15,383 nt of DNA from assembly GCA_946477505.1 (NCBI GenBank), contig CAMKYP010000036.1, positions 1 through 15,383 of the forward strand, written 5' to 3'. The notes beneath the pieces are model-generated. The model was given only the letters and a program-made list of their open reading frames with translations, was not told the DNA's origin and did not search any database. Below, in pieces: positions 7,031 to 14,185 of the stretch. The DNA is from an uncultured Dechloromonas sp. GTDB taxonomy: Bacteria > Pseudomonadota > Gammaproteobacteria > Burkholderiales > Rhodocyclaceae. Position 1 is the first letter of the stretch; the number at the start of each line of letters is the position of its first letter. The translations under genes were made by a program, and so were the position numbers.

Positions 7031-7065
7031 ACGAGGGTTTCGCCGCCTCGGCCGCGCCCGATGCG

Positions 7066-8343
7066 TTACCTCGGGTATTCCGGCAGGAAGAAATAACGGG
7101 GAAGCTGATCGGCCAGCATCTGGCTCAGGGCGGCTTCGGACAAACCGCGAACTTCGCGATGGATACCTTCGGCCATCGCGGCGAAGACATCGACGATGGC
7201 TGCGTCAAAATGCTTCCCGCGTTCGTCGCGCAGCATGCCCAGTGCTTTTTCCAAGGTCATCGGCGCCTTGTAGGGGCGCTCGGCCATCAGCGCGTCGAAG
7301 ACATCGACGATGGCAAAGATTCGCGCGTTCAGGGGAATTTCCTCTCCGCGTAACCCCCGTGGATAACCGCTTCCATCGTACTTCTCATGGTGGTTGCCGA
7401 TCACCTCGCCGGCGGCGGCGAGCCAGTGCGAGCCGGCGATGATGTCGAGCCCAAGCTCGACATGCTGCTTCATGGCTGCAAATTCGGCATCGTCAAGCCG
7501 CCCCGGCTTGAGCAGGATGGCATCGGGAATACCGATCTTGCCGACATCGTGAAGAAAGGCACCGAGGATCAGGTTGCGTATCTGCCCGCGCCCAAGGCCC
7601 AAGCGCTCCGCCAGCGCCACGGCATAGAGCGTGACCCGGTAATTGTGCTCGCCGGTATCCGAGTCGCGCTTGGCGATGGCGGTGCCGAGCACGGCTGCCG
7701 TTTCGACGTTGCCGCGCAGGATGTCGTATGACGCGCGCACCACCCTCCGATTCAGCGCCAGAATGACCGGATAGAACGCCAGTGCTGTCGCCAGGCTGAC
7801 CAGCACGATGCCGCCGAGGAAACGCCACAGCGTGTCGCGTTGCTGCTTGAGCTGCAGAGGATCGAGTTCGAAAGCACCTTCCAGCATCCAGCCCTGACCG
7901 CCGTTCTCGTCCGGCAGCCGGATCATGATTCTGATGATCGTCACCCCATCGACGACAAGCTTGGCGAAATGGCGCCGGCCATCCGCTTCGAGCGGCCTGG
8001 CCTGCGCCAGCAGCGACCGCGCCAACGCGAGCCGGGCCGGATTGTCGACTTGCCGGAGCAGCACGCCTCGCGCATCGAAGACGCGTATCCACACATAGTT
8101 CCTGCCGACAAATTCGCGCGTCCGGTCCGCCAGCGTCACGCTTTCAGCAGGCACCCCGCCGCGAATCTCCGGAGACAGGCTGCGCAACTGCTGAATGACC
8201 AGCGCAACCAGCCCCTCTTCGAGTTTGCGGACCTCGACCCAGTAGCCGATGCCCGCCGCCAGCGGCGTCACCAGCAGCCACACCGCCAACAGCCTGAGCA
8301 ACAGGGTCCGACGAAGGCTTCCCAGGGTATGAACCGCATCCAT
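7066..8343 (-). CDS. Membrane-bound HD-GYP domain protein, predicted c-di-GMP phosphodiesterase
   Basis: This 425-residue inner-membrane protein is predicted to hydrolyse cyclic di-GMP. TM1 (about residues 13-35) is followed by an extracytoplasmic sensor region of about 135 residues (contains VWIRVFDARGVLLRQVDNPA), TM2 (about 173-193), then the HD-GYP domain. The domain has SDTGEHNYRVTLYA, His265-Asp266 in LHDVGKIGIPD, and HHEKYDGSGYP at 318-328 followed by RGLRGEEIPL; the GYP triplet and metal-binding His/Asp residues are intact. This argues for an active enzyme. It is the last gene of the efflux operon, 9 nt after the outer-membrane component, with AAGAGG overlapping that gene's TAA. Expression should therefore follow efflux expression and alter local c-di-GMP, affecting motility or biofilm (inference). 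No GGDEF or receiver domain is present. Activity is predicted by motif only. Confidence 0.92.
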   Translation of the reverse strand: MDAVHTLGSLRRTLLLRLLAVWLLVTPLAAGIGYWVEVRKLEEGLVALVIQQLRSLSPEIRGGVPAESVTLADRTREFVGRNYVWIRVFDARGVLLRQVDNPARLALARSLLAQARPLEADGRRHFAKLVVDGVTIIRIMIRLPDENGGQGWMLEGAFELDPLQLKQQRDTLWRFLGGIVLVSLATALAFYPVILALNRRVVRASYDILRGNVETAAVLGTAIAKRDSDTGEHNYRVTLYAVALAERLGLGRGQIRNLILGAFLHDVGKIGIPDAILLKPGRLDDAEFAAMKQHVELGLDIIAGSHWLAAAGEVIGNHHEKYDGSGYPRGLRGEEIPLNARIFAIVDVFDALMAERPYKAPMTLEKALGMLRDERGKHFDAAIVDVFAAMAEGIHREVRGLSEAALSQMLADQLPRYFFLPEYPR

Positions 8344-8355
8344 GCCAGCCTCTTA
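8344..8355 (-). promoter_or_regulatory. Ribosome binding site overlapping the upstream stop codon
   Basis: Read on the minus strand the junction is TAA-GAGGCTGGC-ATG. The AAGAGG Shine-Dalgarno sequence shares its first bases with the outer-membrane gene's stop codon and lies 5 nt before the HD-GYP ATG. This supports translational coupling and fixes the HD-GYP start. Confidence 0.6.
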
Positions 8356-9738
8356 GCGGGCAGTTGATTGCCAGCCGCCACCCAGCGCGAGATAGACCGC
8401 GATCAACGCCTGCCGCCGTTCGAGCAGCGCCTGCACCTCCTGCGTCTCGGCCGAGAGCAATTGCCGCTGGGCATCGAGAACCTCGAGGAAGCTGGTCGTA
8501 CCCGAACGGAAACGCAGGTCGGCAAGACGCATCGCCTCCCGCGCGGCCGCAACACGACGGGCCTGAACGTCCATCAGTTCGTTGCTGGTCTCGTAGGCGA
8601 CCAGTCCGTTGGCCACTTCGCCCAGCGCGTTGTCGATGGTCTTGCGGTAGCCGATCAGAGCCTGCTCCAGTCGTGCCTCGGCAGCCGCCTTGTTGAAATA
8701 GATCCGCCCCCCGGCAAACAGTGGCATGAGCAGGTTGGGACCCAACGAGGCGACGGTCGGCGCACGGCCATGGACCACATCGGACAAACTGGTGCTCACC
8801 CCGCCGAACATCGCAGTCAGCGAGAGGTTCGGGAAGAACAGGGCCTTGGCCTCGCCGACGCGGGCATTGGCCGCCACCAGGCGAGCCTCGGCCTGGCGGA
8901 TGTCCGGACGCTGTTCAAGAAGGCGGGAAGGCAAGCCGGGGGGAATGAACCCCGGCAATTCAAGTTTGGGAGGGCCGGAGACCGGCAGGCGGCCGGGATG
9001 GCGGCCGAGCAACAGGGCGATCGCCGTCTCGGTTTCGGCGATCTGCCGCTTCAACGTGGGAATGGACGCCTCGGTCGCCGCCAGGGCGCTTTCCTGTTGC
9101 CGCTCCTCCGCCGCGGAGGCGATGCCGGCCGCCGAGAGGCGCTTGACCAGGCCCAGCACGTCACCCTGGTTGCGGGCGCTGCGCTCGGTGATGGTCAGCG
9201 TTTCGTGCAAGGCCGCCAGTGTGAAATAGTAGCGGGCGACCTGCGCCACCAGCGAGGCATTCATGCCGTCGCGCGCCGCCTCGCTGGCCACCAGTTCGGC
9301 TTGGGCCGCCTCGCTGGCACGCCGGTAGCGTCCCCACAGGTCGATTTCCCACGAGATTCCGGCGCCCCCCATGAAACTGGAGGTGAATTGCTCGCCCGAG
9401 CGGTGCACCGTCGGCGACGTATTCAGGCTCAGCGATGCCTGGGGGAACAGCGGCGCCCGGGTGACCCCGGCCAGCGCTTCCGCTTCGCGCAAACGGGCCG
9501 CCGCAAGCAGCGCGTCCGGCCCCGCCGCCAGCGCTTCATCGATCAGCGCCTGCAATTGCGGGTCGGTAAACACTTCGCGCCAGTTGCTGTCGGCAAACGA
9601 CGCCTTGTCGGCCGCCTGTTCGCTGGCGGCGTATTTTTCCGGCAGGGGAGTTTCGGGGCGCCGGTAATCCGGGCCAACCGCACAACCGGCGGCAAACAGG
9701 CCGATCAGGGCGGCGGCAAGAGGCAGGCGGCGGGTCAT
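8353..9738 (-). CDS. RND efflux outer-membrane lipoprotein, NodT/OprM family
   Basis: This is the outer-membrane channel of a tripartite efflux pump, a trimeric TolC-like duct from periplasm to exterior. It has 461 residues, normal for the family. A lipoprotein signal ends in the lipobox FAAGC with Cys19 as the lipidated residue, followed by AVGPDYRRPETPLP, the classic start of mature NodT/OprM proteins. Two repeated outer-membrane-efflux domains follow, recognisable by helical segments such as AAARLREAEALAGVTRAPLF and, in the second half, RPDIRQAEARLVAANARVGE followed by AKALFFPNLSLTAMFGG, and near the end DLRFRSGTTSFLEVLDAQRQ. Its ATG overlaps the pump gene's TGA by 4 nt (ATGA), so the two are translationally coupled. 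It belongs to the same operon as the fusion protein, the pump and the HD-GYP gene. Confidence 0.95.
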   Translation of the reverse strand: MTRRLPLAAALIGLFAAGCAVGPDYRRPETPLPEKYAASEQAADKASFADSNWREVFTDPQLQALIDEALAAGPDALLAAARLREAEALAGVTRAPLFPQASLSLNTSPTVHRSGEQFTSSFMGGAGISWEIDLWGRYRRASEAAQAELVASEAARDGMNASLVAQVARYYFTLAALHETLTITERSARNQGDVLGLVKRLSAAGIASAAEERQQESALAATEASIPTLKRQIAETETAIALLLGRHPGRLPVSGPPKLELPGFIPPGLPSRLLEQRPDIRQAEARLVAANARVGEAKALFFPNLSLTAMFGGVSTSLSDVVHGRAPTVASLGPNLLMPLFAGGRIYFNKAAAEARLEQALIGYRKTIDNALGEVANGLVAYETSNELMDVQARRVAAAREAMRLADLRFRSGTTSFLEVLDAQRQLLSAETQEVQALLERRQALIAVYLALGGGWQSTAR

Positions 9739-12700
9739 GGCTTCACCTCCGGCGGGTTGGCCTCAGGCTTCGAAAAGCGTTTGACAATGCGATCGACGGC
9801 GACAAACAGCACCGGCACCATGAAAATCGCCAGGAAGGTGGCGGCGAGCATGCCGGAAAAGACGGTGATGCCCATCGATACCCGTGCCGCCGCCCCGGCG
9901 CCGGCAGCGATGATGAGCGGCACGACGCCCAGGATGAAAGCGAAGGAGGTCATGATGATCGGCCGCAGGCGAAGCTTGGCGGCTTCGATGGCGGCGCTGG
10001 TGGCATCGTGCCCCTCCTCGCGCTTCATCTTGGCGAATTCGACGATCAGGATGGCGTTCTTCGCGGCCAGGCCGATGAGCAGGATCAGGCCGATCTGCGC
10101 GTAGATGTTGTTGCTCAGCCCGGTCGCCCACAGCCCGAGCATGGCGCCGAACACGCCCAGCGGCACCGCGAAGAGCACGGCGAAGGGTACCGCCCAGCTC
10201 TCGTACAGGGCAGCGAGGAAAAGGAAGACGAAGAGGATGGCGAGACCAAAGACAACCGGGGCCTTGCCAGCGGACTCCTTCTCCTGGCGGCTGATGCCCG
10301 ACCATTCGAAGCCGTAGCCCGAGGGCAGCGTGGTGGCTGCCACCTCCTCCATGGCGCGGATGGCGTCGCCCGAGCTGTATCCCGGGCCGGGATTGCCGCC
10401 GAGTTCGGCGGTCCGGTACAGGTTGTAGCGCTCCATGACCGACGGCGCGCTGATCGGCATCGGCGCCACGAAGGTGGACAGCGGGATCATCCGGTTGTCG
10501 CCATTACGCACATGGAACAGCCCCACACCCTGGATATCGCTGCGATATTCCGGCTCGGCCTGCATGGTGACCTTGTAGGTGCGGCCGAAACGGCTGAAGT
10601 CGTTGATGTTCAGCCCGCCGAGGAAGGTTTGCAGGGCATTGGTGATGTCCGACACCGGAACACCCAGTTTCTTGGCCTTCTCGCGGTCGACGGACAGCCG
10701 GAAGGCGGGGGTGCGCGGATCGAACTTGGAGTAGAGGCTGCCGATTTCCGGACGCTGGCGGGCGACCGCCATGAAGTCATCGGCCACCTTGGCCAGCTCC
10801 TGCGGCGTTCCGCCCGAACGATCCTGCAACTTGAACGAGAAGCCGCCGGTCGCGCCGAGGCCGGGAATGGGCGGCGGGTTGAAGGCGAGCACCACGGCAT
10901 CGGGCAGCTTGACGCCCTGCATGTAGGTACCGAGCAGGACAGTCTTCAGCGAATCGCCGGCGCGCTCCGACCACGGCTTGAGCGTAGCCACGAACAGCGC
11001 GCTGTCGGATTGGGGAGCACCGTTCAGGATGTTGTAGCCATTGATGATCAGGCGCTTGTCGACCGCCTCGTAGGCCTGGAGGATGGCGTCGACCTTCTCG
11101 GTGACGGCCTGTGTCCGGTTCAGCGACGCCGCTGCCGGCAACTGGACGCTGCCCAGGAAGTAGCCCTGGTCCTCCGCCGGCACGAAGCCGCCGGGCACCC
11201 GGTTCATCAGCCCGAAGGCGGAAAAGATCAGGATGCCGAGCATGGCCAGCGACAGCAGGCTGCGCCGGATCATGGTCTGGACCTTGCGGCCGTAGCTCGC
11301 GGTAATCCGATCGAAAACGCGGTTGAAGGCGCCGAAGAAGCGGCCGCCAATGCCCTTGCCTTGCTTTTCCTTATCCTTGGGCTTGAGCATCAGGGCACAC
11401 AGGGCGGGCGTCAGCGACAGGGCGACGAATGCCGAGAGGCCGGTGGATACGGCGACGGTGATGGCGAACTGCTTGTACATCACGCCGGAAATTCCGCCCA
11501 GGAAGGCCACCGGAACGAATACCGCCGCGAGAATGAGGGCAATGGCGACCACCGGCCCGGACACTTCCTCCATGGCCCGCAGCGTCGCATCGCGCGCGTT
11601 CAGGCCGCTGTGCTCCATATGGTGCTCGACCGCCTCGACAACCACGATGGCGTCATCGACCACGATGCCGATGGCGAGCACCATGCCGAACAGGGTCAGC
11701 GTGTTGATGGTGAAGCCGAGCAGGGTGAAGGCGGCAAAGGTGCCGACCAGCGAAACCGGCACGGCGAGCATCGGGATGACCGTCGCCCGCCAGTTCTGCA
11801 GGAACAGGAAGACGACCACCAGAACCAGGACCAGGGCTTCGATGAAGGTATGCTTGACCTCCTCCAGCGAGGCTTTCACGAACACGGTGTTGTCGAGCAC
11901 CATGTCGTAGCTCAGGTCGGCCGGGAAGGAGGCCGACAGCCGCTTCAGCTCGGCGTTGATCAGATCGGCCGTCTCGATGGCGCTGGCATCCGGCGTCAGA
12001 TTGACCGAGAAGGCGGCGGCCGGACGGCCGTTGAGCCGCGCCTGGAAGACGTAATCCTTGGCGCCCAGCTCGATGCGGGCAATATCGCGCAGACGGATGA
12101 ACGAACCATCGGGTTTGGCCCGCACGATGACTTCCTCGAACTCGCTCACTTCGGCGAGACGCCCGCGCACCTCGATACCGTACTGGAACTGCTGGGTCTT
12201 GGGTGCCGGCATCTGGCCGACCTGCCCGGCCGGCGCCTGCGCGTTCTGCTCCTGGATGGCGCGATAGACGTCATGCGGCGTCACCCCCAGGCTGGCCATG
12301 CGGTCCGGCTTCAGCCAGATGCGCATGCCGAATTCGGCACCGAACAGGCTGACATTGCCCACCCCCTTGACCCGCTTGATCGCCTCGACGACGTTGATCG
12401 TCGCGTAGTTCGACAGGAACAATTCGTCGTAGGTGCCGTTCGGCGATACCAGCGCCACGTACATCAGCACGTCGGGCGTCTGCTTCTTGGTGGTGATGCC
12501 GGCCGAAATCGCTTCCGACGGCAAGCGGGCATTGGCCTGCGAAGCGCGGTTCTGGACCTGCACGGCGGCAATGTCGGCGTCGGTTCCCAGGCCAAAGGTA
12601 ATGTCGAGGTTGTAGCCGCCGTTGCCGGCAGAACTCGAGCTCATGTAGAGCATGCCCTCGATGCCGTTTACCTGCTCCTCGATGGGTTGCGCCAGCGCCT

Positions 12701-12875
12701 GCTCGACGACCTCGGCGCTGGCCCCGGGGTAAATGGCGCTGACCCGTATGGTGGGCAGGGTGATTTGCGGATACTGGGCAATCGGCAGACCGAGGCCGGC
12801 GATGATGCCGGCGAGCGTCAGGACGATGGCGGTGACAATCGCAAATACCGGCCTGAAGATGAAAAACCTGGCCAT
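9735..12875 (-). CDS. RND multidrug efflux pump, inner-membrane permease (HAE1, AcrB/MexB type)
   Basis: This is a 1046-residue proton-driven exporter, the usual length for AcrB-type HAE1 pumps, with 12 predicted membrane segments and two large periplasmic loops. The N-terminus MARFFIFRPVFAIVTAIV and then GLPIAQYPQITLPTI with IYPGASAEVVEQALAQPIEE are family hallmarks. The proton relay is intact: Asp407-Asp408 in GIVVDDAIVVVE (same numbers as AcrB) and Lys939 in GLAAKNAILIVEFAKMKREE. Other conserved parts are YGRKVQ, MNRVPGGFVPAEDQGYF and the C-terminal MTSFAFILGVVPL. This pattern fits export of hydrophobic or amphiphilic compounds rather than heavy metals. Substrates cannot be read from the sequence. 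It lies 9 nt after the fusion-protein gene, with a G-rich ribosome site, and overlaps the outer-membrane gene by 4 nt. Confidence 0.97.
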   Translation of the reverse strand: MARFFIFRPVFAIVTAIVLTLAGIIAGLGLPIAQYPQITLPTIRVSAIYPGASAEVVEQALAQPIEEQVNGIEGMLYMSSSSAGNGGYNLDITFGLGTDADIAAVQVQNRASQANARLPSEAISAGITTKKQTPDVLMYVALVSPNGTYDELFLSNYATINVVEAIKRVKGVGNVSLFGAEFGMRIWLKPDRMASLGVTPHDVYRAIQEQNAQAPAGQVGQMPAPKTQQFQYGIEVRGRLAEVSEFEEVIVRAKPDGSFIRLRDIARIELGAKDYVFQARLNGRPAAAFSVNLTPDASAIETADLINAELKRLSASFPADLSYDMVLDNTVFVKASLEEVKHTFIEALVLVLVVVFLFLQNWRATVIPMLAVPVSLVGTFAAFTLLGFTINTLTLFGMVLAIGIVVDDAIVVVEAVEHHMEHSGLNARDATLRAMEEVSGPVVAIALILAAVFVPVAFLGGISGVMYKQFAITVAVSTGLSAFVALSLTPALCALMLKPKDKEKQGKGIGGRFFGAFNRVFDRITASYGRKVQTMIRRSLLSLAMLGILIFSAFGLMNRVPGGFVPAEDQGYFLGSVQLPAAASLNRTQAVTEKVDAILQAYEAVDKRLIINGYNILNGAPQSDSALFVATLKPWSERAGDSLKTVLLGTYMQGVKLPDAVVLAFNPPPIPGLGATGGFSFKLQDRSGGTPQELAKVADDFMAVARQRPEIGSLYSKFDPRTPAFRLSVDREKAKKLGVPVSDITNALQTFLGGLNINDFSRFGRTYKVTMQAEPEYRSDIQGVGLFHVRNGDNRMIPLSTFVAPMPISAPSVMERYNLYRTAELGGNPGPGYSSGDAIRAMEEVAATTLPSGYGFEWSGISRQEKESAGKAPVVFGLAILFVFLFLAALYESWAVPFAVLFAVPLGVFGAMLGLWATGLSNNIYAQIGLILLIGLAAKNAILIVEFAKMKREEGHDATSAAIEAAKLRLRPIIMTSFAFILGVVPLIIAAGAGAAARVSMGITVFSGMLAATFLAIFMVPVLFVAVDRIVKRFSKPEANPPEVKP

Positions 12876-12884
12876 GGCGCCCCC

Positions 12885-14012
12885 TTACGGCTTGGTTGCG
12901 GCAAGCGGTTTGACGACGGCGCCCGGCTTGGCCTTCTGCAACCCGTCGACGATGATGCGTTCGCCCGCCTTCAGGCCATCCTCGACCAGCCATTTTTCTC
13001 CAATGCGCGCCCCGGTCTTGATCGGCCGCTGCTCGACCTTGTCGCCGGCGCCGACAACGCTGGCGAACTGCTTGCCCAACAGTTCGGTGACAGCCTTCTG
13101 CGGTATCAGCAAGGCGTTCTGCGCGACTTCATACACGATGCGCACCCGCGTGTTCATGCCCGGCCGCAACAAGCCCTCAGAGTTGGGGAAGACGGCACGC
13201 AGGGTCAGGGTACCCGTTGCCGCATCGAGGGCTCGGTCGGCAAAATCCAGCGTGCCGCTTTGGGCATAGGTGCTGCCATCGGCAAGCAACAATGCGATGG
13301 GCGACTTCCCTTCCTTCTTGACGGAAAGGTGACGCCGGGCAAATGCGATGTAATCGACTTCCGGAATGCTGAAGTAGGCGACCACCGGATCGAGCGTGGA
13401 CACCGTGGCAAGAACCGTCTGCCCGGCGCTGGCCAGACCGCCGACCTCGACTTTCTGCAGGCCGATCTGGCCGGCAATCGGCGAGCGGACATCGGCATAG
13501 GAGCGGTCGAGCCTGACCTTTTCAAGTGCGGCCCGGCGTGCCTGGACGACGGCGGCGTTCTGCTGCTCGGAAGCGACCGCCTGATCGTAGGTCTGACGCG
13601 GGATGGCATTGTCCGGGAGTAGGGGCTTGTAGCGCGTCACATCCTGACGGGCGCGGGCGAGGACGGCCTCGGCTTCGGCCAGCTTGGCCTGGGCATCGAT
13701 GATCGCTTCGTCGTAGGCACGCGGGTCGATGCTGAACAACAGCTCGCCCTCGCGGACTTTCTGTCCCGGCTTGAAATTCTGCTTGACGATCTGCCCCGAG
13801 ACACGGGGGTAGAGATCGACTTCACGATAAGCCCTGATTTCGGCGACCAGATCGACGGTCAGCGGCGTGGTCTGGCCGACCACCGTTTCGACAACCACCT
13901 CGGCAAGCGGAGGGGCCGCCGGCTTGGCCTCTTCCTTGCAAGCGGCTAGGCCGAGCAGCGAAACAACAATGAGCGAACCTGTGAATGCATGTGCCTTGAG
14001 CGGTCGGGACAT
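12885..14012 (-). CDS. RND efflux periplasmic adaptor (membrane fusion lipoprotein, MexA/AcrA type)
   Basis: This 375-residue adaptor connects the pump to the outer-membrane channel. A lipoprotein signal ends in LGLAAC with Cys25 as the lipid anchor. The mature protein has the family order: beta-barrel start (VDLVAEIRAYREVDLYPRVSG), lipoyl half-motif (GQIVKQNFKPGQKVREGELLF), an alpha-helical hairpin (about residues 95-165, YDEAIIDAQAKLAEAEAVLA), the second lipoyl half (DVRSPIAGQIGLQKVEVG), then barrel and membrane-proximal domains (LRPGMNTRVRIVYEV, LLIPQKAVTEL). The start at 14012 has GGAG 9 nt upstream; another ATG at 14018 is only 3 nt from that site, so the inner start is preferred. The frame remains open to 14312 but the upstream part has no signal character. 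It is the first gene of the operon. No repressor gene is adjacent. Confidence 0.95.
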   Translation of the reverse strand: MSRPLKAHAFTGSLIVVSLLGLAACKEEAKPAAPPLAEVVVETVVGQTTPLTVDLVAEIRAYREVDLYPRVSGQIVKQNFKPGQKVREGELLFSIDPRAYDEAIIDAQAKLAEAEAVLARARQDVTRYKPLLPDNAIPRQTYDQAVASEQQNAAVVQARRAALEKVRLDRSYADVRSPIAGQIGLQKVEVGGLASAGQTVLATVSTLDPVVAYFSIPEVDYIAFARRHLSVKKEGKSPIALLLADGSTYAQSGTLDFADRALDAATGTLTLRAVFPNSEGLLRPGMNTRVRIVYEVAQNALLIPQKAVTELLGKQFASVVGAGDKVEQRPIKTGARIGEKWLVEDGLKAGERIIVDGLQKAKPGAVVKPLAATKP

Positions 14013-14051
14013 GGTCATTGACTCCAACGGGCGTTGATCAGCAAACTGGAA

Positions 14052-14093
14052 AGAAAAATACCATGCCGCCGACAATGTCTCCCGTATTTTTCT
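14052..14093. promoter_or_regulatory. Perfect 10-bp inverted repeat upstream of the efflux operon
   Basis: AGAAAAATAC (14052-14061) and GTATTTTTCT (14084-14093) are exact reverse complements separated by 22 bp. The nearer arm begins about 40 bp upstream of the adaptor start. The arms are AT-rich within GC-rich DNA. It may be an operator for a repressor encoded elsewhere or a leader hairpin in the efflux mRNA. On the minus strand TG-G-TATTTT overlaps the inner arm and could serve as an extended -10, but no good -35 goes with it. Confidence 0.4.
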
Positions 14094-14166
14094 CTTGCAG
14101 CACAACGGATTCGAGCGGCAGCGCTGTATTCTTGCAACATGCCACGAATCGGAAAACCCCACTTTC

Positions 14167-14185
14167 AAGGGAGATGAAAACGGTG
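14167..14185 (+). promoter_or_regulatory. Shine-Dalgarno site bearing on the start of the lipoprotein hydrolase
   Basis: AAGGGAG (14167-14173) directly touches the ATG at 14174, which is too close for normal initiation. An in-frame GTG at 14183-14185 lies 9 nt after it, a usual distance. The GTG start may be the real one, removing three residues and leaving the lipoprotein signal intact. Confidence 0.45.

Noticed and set aside
8368..10104. Plus-strand open frame of 578 codons opposite the outer-membrane channel gene
   Set aside because: It is antisense to a certain NodT/OprM gene and has no protein family character or ribosome binding site.
10008..13622. Plus-strand open frame of about 1200 codons opposite the efflux pump and adaptor genes
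   Set aside because: It mirrors the strong codon bias of the real minus-strand genes, is rich in low-complexity His/Gln/Arg/Gly, and shows no domain. The opposite strand encodes textbook RND proteins.
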